Assembly: GCF_900142475.1 (NCBI RefSeq)
Contig: NZ_FRAY01000003.1
Coordinates: forward strand, 310,001-374,000
Source: Fibrobacter sp. UWH4
Lineage (GTDB): Bacteria; Fibrobacterota; Fibrobacteria; Fibrobacterales; Fibrobacteraceae
DNA: 64,000 nucleotides
Direction: 5' to 3'
Position numbers and translations under genes: made by a program. A model generated the notes under the pieces. That model had not been told where the DNA came from and did no database searches. It saw only the letters and a program-made list of their open reading frames with translations. Below, one piece after another: positions 24,090 to 32,312 of this stretch. The number at the start of each line of letters is the position of its first letter. The first letter of the stretch is position 1.

Positions 24090-25778
24090 ATGAATAAAAG
24101 AACTTTTGTACCTGAAAATTTCAATGTAGACAATGTAAAAGATGTCGAGGCGCTTTATCAGAGATTGCTTGACGAAGATGTTGCAAACTCCCCCGATGCC
24201 CTGCGCTCCTGGATTTTAAAATGGAGCGAACTGGGTTCGGTTCTTTCGGAAGTTTCTTGTCGGCGTTATGTCGCAATGACTTGCAATACCCAGGATGAAG
24301 CGGCGGCAAAGGCTTACGAAGACTTTGTCAGCAATGTTGACCCGATTTCTAACGAATACAGCGACAAGCTCAACAAGAAACTCATGGCGCACCCGGCCAA
24401 GGACAAGCTGAAGGAAGAATTCGGCATTTGGTTCCGTAGCGTGCAGGTTTCTCTGGACCTTTTCTCCCCCGCAAACATTCCTCTTGAAACTGAAGAGACG
24501 ATGGCCGTTCAGGCCTACCAGAAGATTACGGGCGGCATGAGCGTAGAATTTGACGGTGGCATCAAGACGATGCAGCAGTTAGGAGCCTACCTCGAAAAGA
24601 CCGACCGCGACCTGCGCGAACGCGCTTTCCGCACCATGTGGGACCGTCGCTTAAAGGACAAGGATGCTCTCGACGAATCCTTCGACAAGTTGTTCCAAAT
24701 CCGCAACAAAATTGCGAAAAATGCCGGCTGCAGGGATTTCATCGACTACATTTTCCTCGCCAAAAGGCGTTTCGACTACTCCCCCGCCGACTGTAAGAAT
24801 TTCCATGAAAGCGTCGAAAAACTGGTGCTTCCGCTCCTCAAGGAAATCTACAAGAAACGCGCCGACAAGATGGGCCTCAAGACGCTTCGTCCGTGGGATC
24901 TCTCTGTCGATCCGCTGAACCGCGCTCCGCTGAAACCGTACAAGAGTGGCGATGAACTCATCGAGAAGGTCGACCAAATTTTTGAGTCGATCCACCCCCA
25001 GGCCGGCAAGTGGGCCCGCGAAATGCAGGCGAAAAAGTTGATCGATCCGGATAGCAGGCTCGGCAAGGCTCCGGGCGGCTACCAGATTGGCTTCGACGAA
25101 AGTCGCCTCCCCTTCATCTTCATGAATTCGGCGGAAACCGACCGCGACATTTATACGCTGCTGCACGAATCGGGACATTCGTTCCATCAGTATGCTCTTG
25201 CGAACCAGCCTATCCTCGCCTACCGCGACGTGCCTTCGGAATTCGCCGAAGTCGCGAGCATGAGTATGGAACTGATCGGCATGAATAACCTCAAGCCCTT
25301 CTACGGAGACGATTCCGAGGCAATCCGCCGTAGCATCGAAGGTGAGCTTGAGGACGTCATTTGGCTGTTCCCGTGGGTGGCAAGCATCGACAGTTTCCAG
25401 CACGAACTGTACAGCCGTCCGAACCATACCGCGAAAGACCGCGAAGCGATTTGGAAGGGAATTATGGACCGCTACGACGCTGGCGTGGACTACTCCGGTT
25501 TCGAGGCTGTTCGCAACAACCTGTGGCAAAAGCAGCTGCACCTGTTCGAGTGCCCGTTCTACTACATCGAGTACGGAATTGCACAGCTCGGTGCGCTCCA
25601 GGTTTGGGCGAATTTCAAGAAAAACCCGAAAAAAGCCATCGACGACCTGTTCAAGGCCGAAAGTTTGGGTGACAGCCGCCCGCTTCCGGAGCTTTTTGCC
25701 GCTGCAAATATCAAGTTTGACTTCACAGCAAAGACGATCGAGCCTCTGATGCAGGTCGTTTGGGACGAATTAAACTAG
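24090..25778 (+). CDS. M3 family oligoendopeptidase (PepF-like)
   Basis: A 562-residue cytoplasmic zinc metallopeptidase. The HExxH motif is at residues 359-363 (LLHESGHSFHQY), with the third ligand in VPSEFAEVASMSME about 25 residues later. The C-terminal YYIEYGIAQLGALQVW segment is characteristic of the PepF/M3B group. These enzymes cleave short oligopeptides from protein turnover or uptake. The length fits the family. Confidence 0.9.
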   Translation: MNKRTFVPENFNVDNVKDVEALYQRLLDEDVANSPDALRSWILKWSELGSVLSEVSCRRYVAMTCNTQDEAAAKAYEDFVSNVDPISNEYSDKLNKKLMAHPAKDKLKEEFGIWFRSVQVSLDLFSPANIPLETEETMAVQAYQKITGGMSVEFDGGIKTMQQLGAYLEKTDRDLRERAFRTMWDRRLKDKDALDESFDKLFQIRNKIAKNAGCRDFIDYIFLAKRRFDYSPADCKNFHESVEKLVLPLLKEIYKKRADKMGLKTLRPWDLSVDPLNRAPLKPYKSGDELIEKVDQIFESIHPQAGKWAREMQAKKLIDPDSRLGKAPGGYQIGFDESRLPFIFMNSAETDRDIYTLLHESGHSFHQYALANQPILAYRDVPSEFAEVASMSMELIGMNNLKPFYGDDSEAIRRSIEGELEDVIWLFPWVASIDSFQHELYSRPNHTAKDREAIWKGIMDRYDAGVDYSGFEAVRNNLWQKQLHLFECPFYYIEYGIAQLGALQVWANFKKNPKKAIDDLFKAESLGDSRPLPELFAAANIKFDFTAKTIEPLMQVVWDELN

Positions 25779-25858
25779 ACGAAAGAACGGCTTTTCGTGC
25801 CAATAGACGAAAGACTAGAAAAAAAATGCATTTTTTTCGTAAAAAAGCCCAAAAACGG

Positions 25859-25889
25859 TTGACAAACGAAAAATAAAATGGTATATTTG
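25859..25889 (+). promoter_or_regulatory. Consensus promoter of the tRNA-Ser/rpoZ unit
   Basis: TTGACA at 25859-25864, a 17-bp spacer, and TATATTTG at 25882-25889, 12 bp before the tRNA. It is the only promoter-like sequence before rpoZ. Confidence 0.75.
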
Positions 25890-25900
25890 GCGCACATCCT

Positions 25901-25985
25901 GGAGGGATGGCCGAGTGGTTGAAGGCGCACGCTTGGAAAGCGTGTTTACCTCACGGTAACGAGGGTTCGAATCCCTCTCCCTCTT
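25901..25985 (+). tRNA. tRNA-Ser (GGA anticodon)
   Basis: Acceptor GGAGGGA pairs with TCCCTCT (a terminal G-U). The D-arm region is GGCCGAGTGGTTGAAGGC, the anticodon stem is CACGC/GCGTG with GGA, and the long class II variable arm (CCTC/GAGG region) and T-arm GAGGGTTCGAATCCCTC follow. CCA is not encoded. Confidence 0.95.
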
Positions 25986-26009
25986 CTAAACAATTTCAGA
26001 GGTACCTAG

Positions 26010-26324
26010 ATGGCTGAAGAACAGAGAGTCTATCTTGATGACATTTACGCAAACGAACAATGTCAAGGCTCCGTTTTCCGCGCAGTGGTCATGATGGCCC
26101 AAGAAGCACGCTTCGTCAACAAGCAGGCAAACCAGGGTTATATCAACCTGACTAAGAAGCCGACCACCATCGCTATGTACAAGTTCAAGGAAGGCAAGCT
26201 TTCCATTACCGATAAGAAGGCTTCCGAACAGTCCGACTCCGAAATGGCTGTTGCCGAACCGGAAATGACTGCCGCTAATGCTGCCCAGGTTTCGGGAGCT
26301 GCAGACGACGCTTTCGGTGCATAA
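26010..26324 (+). CDS. rpoZ: RNA polymerase omega subunit
   Basis: A 104-residue protein with the RpoZ/RPB6 core: YLDDIYA, SVFRAVVMMAQEARFVNKQ and KKPTTIAMYKFKEGKL. It promotes assembly of the beta' subunit. The C-terminal ~35 residues are an acidic, Ala-rich tail not needed for the fold. It starts 24 bp after tRNA-Ser with a GAGG site and no intervening promoter, so it is probably released from a dicistronic precursor by tRNA processing. Confidence 0.85.
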   Translation: MAEEQRVYLDDIYANEQCQGSVFRAVVMMAQEARFVNKQANQGYINLTKKPTTIAMYKFKEGKLSITDKKASEQSDSEMAVAEPEMTAANAAQVSGAADDAFGA

Positions 26325-26354
26325 TTCAATACTTTTTTTCTCCTTAAAAAAGTG

Positions 26355-26385
26355 AAAAGCGGTTCTTCTGAACCGCTTTTCTTTT
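26355..26385 (+). terminator. Terminator of rpoZ
   Basis: AAAAGCGGTTC/GAACCGCTTTT stem, TTCT loop, then CTTTTTCTCC. Confidence 0.88.
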
Positions 26386-26459
26386 TCTCCTTCTTCTTTG
26401 TTCTCCTTCCCCAGTTCTCCTCTTAACCCAATCTCCTACCCTTTCTCCTTTTCCTCAAA

Positions 26460-26945
26460 TTATACCTGCGCGGTCTTGCCGTAGAAAGTCTCCGGGAACG
26501 TTTTTGCGGCACAGCTGTTGCATAGCATGCGAAGCCTCGTCTCCGGAGCGGATGCTACGCGGATTTGCGCTCCACAGTCGCTGCACTTGGCGAGGAATAC
26601 CACCGACAGCGGAACTGTCTGCGGGACATAAGCCTTTCCTTCGCCAATTTTGTGAATCGTATTGCGGAAAATGACTTCCCCATCGGCATTCTGGAAGATT
26701 TCTCTGACGATGCAGCAGTCGAAGCTGCGACCGCGTCGATTCTTCATGCGCATAGTGAAGCTTGCGTTTTCCGTATCGCGCCTGAACTTTTCCCAGTCGC
26801 CTACATGGCGATAGAGATCGGTCACGTAGTGCCACGGAATTTCCGACGGCTCGAAGCCGAACATACGGCAGAAACGCCTATTCCCGCTGAGGAGGCGGCC
26901 GTGTTCGTTGACTTCAAAACAAGCTATGTCAATCATGTTCATCAT
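26460..26945 (-). CDS. PAS-domain protein with C-terminal zinc ribbon
   Basis: 161 residues. Residues ~1-100 form a PAS fold (FEVNEHGRLLSGNRRFCRMFGFEPSEIP, TMRMKNRRGRSFDC). The C-terminus has CSDCG and CNSCA pairs 17 residues apart, a zinc-ribbon arrangement. No output domain is attached, so it may sense a ligand and act through a partner. ATG 26945 has GGAGG 6 nt upstream. It overlaps the stop of the LamG-like lipoprotein gene, so the two are translationally coupled in the TIGR02147 operon. Confidence 0.75.
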   Translation of the reverse strand: MMNMIDIACFEVNEHGRLLSGNRRFCRMFGFEPSEIPWHYVTDLYRHVGDWEKFRRDTENASFTMRMKNRRGRSFDCCIVREIFQNADGEVIFRNTIHKIGEGKAYVPQTVPLSVVFLAKCSDCGAQIRVASAPETRLRMLCNSCAAKTFPETFYGKTAQV

Positions 26946-28270
26946 TGTTCGCCTCCATTCAGATAGTATCGATACAGGACATCAGCAGAAAAGATTGCCT
27001 TGTTCCCGAGCTGAACCGAGTTCAGCGTCACCGTCCCTTCCTCATCCCCAAATACAACCGGTGCGTTTACGACGTTCGAAAGATCGACCGATCCGATTCT
27101 AAACGCAACCGGAAAACCATTCTTGTAAAGCCAAAGCGAGGTTCCGTTCCAAACCGCCGTGAGAGCGAGCGGAACACCAGTTTCTACTGTTACTCCAGAG
27201 ATAAGGGCGTTATCACAGGAGTATGCGGAGCCGTTTGAGGCGAAGAAAGCGAGAGATGGTTTTGTTACGCCGCAATCGTTGTTGATGACTGCCAGGCTGA
27301 ATACCCCGCTTGTTTTTTCCCATTGCTTGCTGACGATATTGAGACGGTACGAACTTTCAGGATCGAGACTGCCGATGATGACGTTCGCCTCAATGGTAAT
27401 CGCTTCAGGATTTGCTGTCAGGTCGCATTCGGACGTTGCCGTTCCGTTCTGAGAGGCTTCGTCCCACGCGCATACGTGTCCGTAATCGGGTTCGTGCGGC
27501 ATTTCGCGTACAGAATAACAGTTTATATCATTTCCGGAATGGTAAACAACCGTATCATTCTTGCCGTTGCCGTCCAAGCTTGGAAGTGAATCGGGAAGAT
27601 CCGTGCCGCCTGCATCAGGAATGATGGTCTGCATCGGAGGTGCAGTCAGATCTGTTGCGGTCAGGTTTTCGGATTCCGATGCGGGAATCGGGCCCAGCAG
27701 GGAACAGCCGTTTCCGTTATTCAGCAACAGGAAGGCGACATCGCCCACGGTTCCGTCTTTTGTCGTGTAGAGCACGTGGGTTCCTTCGGGAACATTTTCG
27801 AAGGTGAATTTCCCATTCAGGTCTGTTGTCGTGGAGATGAAATTTCCGTCAACATTCAGCGACAAGTCTAGAGGATTTCCATTGTTTCTGATAATTCCCG
27901 TAAATTCATGCTTGCCCAGCTCCGGTTCCGAAGTGGCTGTAGAAGAAACCGGAATTGTATAGGACGAGCTACTGATCCGGATAATGGGATCCGGAAAGAC
28001 AATGGCAGTGCCTTGTTCAAGCTCGGATGAAGTGGGGGCGGACGGATCGGCAGGAGTGGAAAAAGAGGAAGACGATTCGGAATCTGGCTGCGATATCATC
28101 TCGGAACTAGATGCTGGTAGATTATTTTCCTCCGCGGCACCTGCAATCGTATTCTGTTCTTCATCGACGCCACCTGCCCAGAAAGTGCCACACGCAGACA
28201 AAACGAGTGCAACTGTCGGGGCGATGGCCCAAAGACGGATGTTGGCCGCTTTCTTTTGCAATTTAGTCAT
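26942..28270 (-). CDS. Ser-rich lipoprotein with carboxypeptidase-regulatory-like and LamG-like domains
   Basis: 442 residues. ATG 28270 overlaps the end of the TIGR02147 gene and gives a lipoprotein signal with lipobox VLSAC. A Ser/Pro-rich linker follows. Residues about 125-190 form a carboxypeptidase-regulatory-like beta sandwich (FTGIIRNNGNPLD, TTTDLNGKFTFENVPEG). The C-terminal ~170 residues look like a concanavalin/LamG sandwich (ITIEANVIIG, GVPLALTAVWNGTSLWLYKNG, VVFGDEEG). It is probably a surface lipoprotein binding carbohydrate or protein. Confidence 0.78.
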   Translation of the reverse strand: MTKLQKKAANIRLWAIAPTVALVLSACGTFWAGGVDEEQNTIAGAAEENNLPASSSEMISQPDSESSSSFSTPADPSAPTSSELEQGTAIVFPDPIIRISSSSYTIPVSSTATSEPELGKHEFTGIIRNNGNPLDLSLNVDGNFISTTTDLNGKFTFENVPEGTHVLYTTKDGTVGDVAFLLLNNGNGCSLLGPIPASESENLTATDLTAPPMQTIIPDAGGTDLPDSLPSLDGNGKNDTVVYHSGNDINCYSVREMPHEPDYGHVCAWDEASQNGTATSECDLTANPEAITIEANVIIGSLDPESSYRLNIVSKQWEKTSGVFSLAVINNDCGVTKPSLAFFASNGSAYSCDNALISGVTVETGVPLALTAVWNGTSLWLYKNGFPVAFRIGSVDLSNVVNAPVVFGDEEGTVTLNSVQLGNKAIFSADVLYRYYLNGGEQ

Positions 28271-29102
28271 GGCGTTCCTCCTTGGGCAGGGTGTTGGTAA
28301 GGGGGAACAGCTGAACATTCAGGCGGTAGACGCGCTCCTCGCCGGTGTCTTCCATGACGATCGAACTGACGCGTCTGCGGAAGTCGGCGATTTCTTTGAT
28401 GATTTTTTCGTAGGCGGCTTCGGAAATACCGATGGTAAGTCCAGAAACGTCGCGCTCCTTGACGGGAACGTGGTCGAGGCTTTGCACGCCAAGCTCGCCC
28501 ATCTGGCGGTGCATTTCGCGGATGGCGAGCGAGGTGACGTCGATGTTACCCGTGGTCACCGAGCGGTTGCATTGGACATAATGGCCCTGCTCGTCTTTTT
28601 CGAGAAAGCCGTTCTTTTCGAGGAGCTTGAGCGAATTCTTGACGTGGGCCGCATCGCTTTCAAAGACGAGCTCCCCCGCCATCTGGGCGGGTGTCGCGCC
28701 GTTCAGGCGCGGGGCCATCTCGCGGAGTACAGGATTCAGCCAGCTGCCGTAATAGTCGTACTGGTCCTCGCCCACTAACGCAAAGGAATTGTCATTAGCG
28801 AGCGCTCGCATCTCGGCGAATATCTTCTTCTTTGCGGCGGAGGACTTTTCCTGGTCAAACGCGACTAGAAGCCTGAAATACTGCAGATCGATGCCGACAA
28901 GTCCCATGGCCGAAGCGACACGTTCTATACCCGCTTCGCTTAGGTTCGTCTTGCCGTCGCAGACAAGCTTCAAGAAAACCGGAGAGGAATACCCAGCAGC
29001 CTTTGCGAAATCGCGCCACGTAAAACCGGAGCGTTCCTTACGTTCGGCATAAAAATCGCGAATATAAATGCGATAGCTGGTGTATTCCATTAAGGGTTTC
29101 AT
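28263..29102 (-). CDS. TIGR02147 family protein (Fibrobacter paralogous, HTH-like)
   Basis: A 279-residue protein starting MKPLMEYTSYRIYIRDFYAERKE, the family's usual N-terminus, then a helix-turn-helix-like FTWRDFAKAAGYSSPVFLKLVCDGKTNLS. A winged-helix-like middle is followed by FLEKDEQGHYVQ and a C-terminal segment with RRVSSIVMEDTGEERVYRLNVQLFPL. The family is expanded in Fibrobacter and genes often sit directly before a lipoprotein gene, as here (8-bp overlap). A regulatory role for the linked lipoprotein is inferred. Confidence 0.85.
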   Translation of the reverse strand: MKPLMEYTSYRIYIRDFYAERKERSGFTWRDFAKAAGYSSPVFLKLVCDGKTNLSEAGIERVASAMGLVGIDLQYFRLLVAFDQEKSSAAKKKIFAEMRALANDNSFALVGEDQYDYYGSWLNPVLREMAPRLNGATPAQMAGELVFESDAAHVKNSLKLLEKNGFLEKDEQGHYVQCNRSVTTGNIDVTSLAIREMHRQMGELGVQSLDHVPVKERDVSGLTIGISEAAYEKIIKEIADFRRRVSSIVMEDTGEERVYRLNVQLFPLTNTLPKEERHD

Positions 29103-29370
29103 GCCCCTAATATAAATTCTTCATTTACAAAAGTCAATAGTTCAAGATACAAAACCGCCAATTTTCGTTTAAAATTTAGGTTAAATGTCTAAATTTTCAC
29201 ATTTTAGGTGATATTCTATGATACAAACTTGCAAAAAATGATGATAGAGAGCATATTGAAATGTCTCGCCCATAAAAAAAACGCCGCACTAACGGTGTGA
29301 GTGGGCGATTTTCCGAAATTGACGCTATACATACCTTGTGTATAGACGCTCAAATTTTGGGATGGTATTT
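29103..29370. other. AT-rich intergenic region with two hairpins
   Basis: AT-rich upstream region of the TIGR02147 operon, the GGDEF terminator (separate entry), and a second hairpin near 29321-29350 (CTATACA/TGTATAG) between the GGDEF stop and that terminator. Confidence 0.5.
29274..29306 (-). terminator. Terminator of the GGDEF operon
   Basis: Minus strand GCCCACT...AGTGCGGC stem with one bulge, then TTTTTTTT. It lies about 65 bp after the last GGDEF gene. Confidence 0.7.
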
Positions 29371-30771
29371 TTATCTGTGGCCGTAGTGGAGTTTCTTGTC
29401 CTCGTACATCAGGACATCGGCTTCGTGCATGGCCTTGCGTACGTCTCCCCCATTTTCATCATGGAAAAATCCGAGCGCATAGCTCACGTTTCCTTTCTCC
29501 TTGGATTTCTGGCGGAGCTTTTCAACACGGACTTCAAGGTCCGCTTTGGGCTTGTCCAATGCGACCACGACGAATTCGTCTCCGCCGGCGCGAAAGATTT
29601 CGCAATCGTAGAAAGTATCTTTCAAAATCTGCGAAGCGCGTTTCAAAAGGGTGTCACCTGCGTTATGACCTTCATTGTCGTTGACGGGCTTGAGTCCGTT
29701 CAAGTCGGCGAATACGACGGACACAGTCTTGTATTGGATAATTCCGTTCACCAACTGGAATACCTGGTTGTTCATGGCATTGCGATTTTTGACCCCAGTC
29801 AGCAGGTCAACATTGCTCAATACCTCGAGCTGCTGCACCAACAAGTAACTCGCCACTTCAGAGGCTATAAAGAACGTCACCAGTTCAAGAGTTTCCTTGA
29901 TGCGGAGCGCTTTTGTGGTATCAAAGTTCGTCACCCAGATAAAGCCGATAAATTCATTGTTATGCGTGAGCGGAAGCAATACCTGGCTCTTGACGTTTGC
30001 CCCTGTTAACGAGGCGTGCCAAGCGGGATTTCTTTCGCGGACAATTTCCATGTCGGCATCGTTTTGGATAATCAGACAGTTGCTGCCCTTGAGTGTTTCA
30101 ATCCAGGATTCGGCGTAATCGACAAATTTGTCTGATATAATTTCGTGGATGTTCGTGACATTGGCACCCACTTTTGTGGAAGAACCTAAAACCGAGCAGG
30201 TTCGGTTCTTGAAATCCGTATGCAACACGCAACAGGATTCTGCTCCGCACAGTTCACGGATGTCTTCGATGACCTCGTCCATGGTCTTAAGAAAATTCTT
30301 TGTTCCGCGCAGCTTAATACAAGCCTTGAGTACATTGGACGAATTCTCGGCCGAAAGCCTTGTCATTGTTTCTAGGTCCGCTTTGGGAGTTGCTTCGAGC
30401 GAATAGACGCAATAGCTTTTTTCGGCGTCGTCCACATCGATCGGCAACATGAACAGGTTGATCCAGAATGGAAAGCGTTCCGGCTGAATGTAGGCGAGGA
30501 CGGGTTTTTGAAGTATGGCGCTCTGGTAGCAGAACTTTTCAAAGTTCAGCTCCTTTTCCATGTACATTTCGTAATTGGAACCGGGGATAAATTTCTGGTT
30601 GAAAACGGAATTGCCATTATCGTCCTTTCGCTCCATAGACTTGATGTAAAGCTCGTTTCCAGCTTCGATGCAGATTGTCCCGATGCTCCCGTCGTTCGTT
30701 TTTTCGACGGAAAGAATGCAGGTCATCGTATGGAATGAATCGGCAAACTGTTGCAATTCCTCTTTTTTCAT
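29371..30771 (-). CDS. GAF-like/GGDEF diguanylate cyclase, copy 1
   Basis: 466 residues: an N-terminal family-specific domain (MTCILSVEK, CIEAGNELY), a GAF-like domain (about residues 165-310) and a C-terminal GGDEF domain. The active-site loop AGGDEF is near residue 394, with upstream FADLNGLKPVNDNEGHNAGD, so cyclic-di-GMP synthesis is expected. No RxxD inhibitory site precedes the loop (CEIFRAGGDEF). No membrane segment is present, so it is cytoplasmic. It overlaps the upstream paralogue by ATGA, and the two share about half their residues. Confidence 0.88.
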   Translation of the reverse strand: MKKEELQQFADSFHTMTCILSVEKTNDGSIGTICIEAGNELYIKSMERKDDNGNSVFNQKFIPGSNYEMYMEKELNFEKFCYQSAILQKPVLAYIQPERFPFWINLFMLPIDVDDAEKSYCVYSLEATPKADLETMTRLSAENSSNVLKACIKLRGTKNFLKTMDEVIEDIRELCGAESCCVLHTDFKNRTCSVLGSSTKVGANVTNIHEIISDKFVDYAESWIETLKGSNCLIIQNDADMEIVRERNPAWHASLTGANVKSQVLLPLTHNNEFIGFIWVTNFDTTKALRIKETLELVTFFIASEVASYLLVQQLEVLSNVDLLTGVKNRNAMNNQVFQLVNGIIQYKTVSVVFADLNGLKPVNDNEGHNAGDTLLKRASQILKDTFYDCEIFRAGGDEFVVVALDKPKADLEVRVEKLRQKSKEKGNVSYALGFFHDENGGDVRKAMHEADVLMYEDKKLHYGHR

Positions 30772-32183
30772 TTTCTCCTCATAGGAGGATAGCGGTCGTA
30801 GAACCGTTTTTTATCCTCGTACATCAGGACATCGGCTTCGTGCATCGCAATACGGATGTCTCCCCCGTTCTCGTTAAAATAAAAACCTAACGCAAAACTA
30901 ACATTTTCTGGATTGGCGGAATCCTTGCGTAGCTTTTCGACGCTCTTTTCCAGCTCTTCTTTAGGCTTGTTTGTTGCCACGACGACGAATTCATCTCCTC
31001 CGGCACGGTAAATCTCGCATCCCTCAAAAACGGACTTGAGGATAAAGGCGGCTTCCTTCAAGAGGCAGTCTCCGGCGTTATGTCCTTCGGAGTCGTTGAT
31101 CGCCTTGAGTCCGTTCAGGTCCGCAAAAATGATTCCCAGTTTTTCGGGAGCTCGTTCGCGGCCTGTCACCAGTCGAAGAACCCTGTTGTTCATGGCGTTT
31201 CTGTTCAGGACCCCTGTCAGCAGGTCTGTGGTGCTGAGCATCTCGAGACGTTGTAGCAGCTGGTAGTTTGCAATCTCGGATGCGATAAAGAGGGTGGTCA
31301 GTTCCAGGGTCTCTTTTATATATTCAGTATTTTTCGTGTCAAAGTTCGTGGCCCAGATAAAACCGATCGTTTCGTTGTTGTGCTGAAGAGGGAAAAGCAC
31401 TAGACTCTTGACCCCAGCACTCTGAAGCGAACGATGCCAGTTCGGATTCCTCCGCTTGACTTCTTCCATATCGTGATTGTTTTCAATAATCAGGCAGTTG
31501 CTTCCGGCAATGGTCTCGAGCCAACTCTTGGCATAATCAATAAAGGGGTCGTTCAGATAGTTCTTGAGCGAGTATTGGCCGGAGTTCGGCTTGATGCTTT
31601 CGCACAGCAACGAACAAGTCCTCTCGTGAAAGTCGGTGAGAAGGATGCAACAGTAACTAGATTCGCAAATTGAACGGATGTCCGCGATGACTTCGTCCAT
31701 GGTCTTGAGAAAATTCTTGGTACTGCGGAGCTTGATGCATGTTTTCAGCACTTCGGAAGTGGTCTGTGCCGAATGATTTGTCAGCTGGTCGATGTTTGCC
31801 TCTGTCGAGATTTCTTGCGTATAGGTGCAATAACACTTGTTCGGATCGTCGATGCTCAGCGGCTGACTAAAAATATTGAACCAAACATTAAACCGGTCCG
31901 GATGAATGTAGGCATGCATCGGCTTCTTGTGAACCGCGCTGCTAACAATAAAGTGTTCAAAATTCAGGTCCTTGGGAATATATTCCGTATATTCCTTACC
32001 GGGAACGAAAGCTTTGTCGTTGTCGAGACTGATTGGTGAATCGTAATTTTTTTCGAATGAGGCTAGGTAGGCCTTGTTGCCTGCTTCGATGCAGATTTTG
32101 CCGTAGCTCCCGTCGGGCTTTTTCTCTACGGATAAGATGCAAGTCATTAAATCGAACTGGTCGACGTATTCCTGCAAGTCCAT
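30768..32183 (-). CDS. GAF-like/GGDEF diguanylate cyclase, copy 2
   Basis: 471 residues, with the same architecture as the following gene: N-terminal MTCILSVEK/CIEAGNKAY, a GAF-like region and a GGDEF domain (AGGDEF near residue 397, FADLNGLKAINDSEGHNAGD). The active loop is intact and again has no RxxD site. The start at 32183 is set by AAGGAG 7 nt upstream and by alignment with copy 1; an extension to 32243 is rejected. A tandem duplication with divergence mostly in the sensor half suggests different input signals. Confidence 0.88.
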   Translation of the reverse strand: MDLQEYVDQFDLMTCILSVEKKPDGSYGKICIEAGNKAYLASFEKNYDSPISLDNDKAFVPGKEYTEYIPKDLNFEHFIVSSAVHKKPMHAYIHPDRFNVWFNIFSQPLSIDDPNKCYCTYTQEISTEANIDQLTNHSAQTTSEVLKTCIKLRSTKNFLKTMDEVIADIRSICESSYCCILLTDFHERTCSLLCESIKPNSGQYSLKNYLNDPFIDYAKSWLETIAGSNCLIIENNHDMEEVKRRNPNWHRSLQSAGVKSLVLFPLQHNNETIGFIWATNFDTKNTEYIKETLELTTLFIASEIANYQLLQRLEMLSTTDLLTGVLNRNAMNNRVLRLVTGRERAPEKLGIIFADLNGLKAINDSEGHNAGDCLLKEAAFILKSVFEGCEIYRAGGDEFVVVATNKPKEELEKSVEKLRKDSANPENVSFALGFYFNENGGDIRIAMHEADVLMYEDKKRFYDRYPPMRRK

Positions 32184-32236
32184 AAACATCTCCTTATCTG
32201 CACAAAGACAGATAACATAAACACCTGAATGATATA

Positions 32237-32265
32237 ATAGCACTTTTTATAGGAAAAAGTGCTAT
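32237..32265. terminator. Perfect 12-bp inverted repeat between GH5 and GGDEF genes
   Basis: ATAGCACTTTTT and its complement around ATAGG. It is placed 50 bp after the GH5 stop and 55 bp before the GGDEF start. It may be the GH5 terminator or an operator for the GGDEF operon. The T-run after it on the minus strand is weak. Confidence 0.5.
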
Positions 32266-32312
32266 AAAAAACATTAATGTAAGGAATTCCATATTACAAT
32301 TTGGAATAGTCC

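Noticed and set aside
24651..25541. 296-codon frame antisense to the M3 peptidase
   Set aside because: Shadow frame; the plus strand carries HExxH and the full family pattern.
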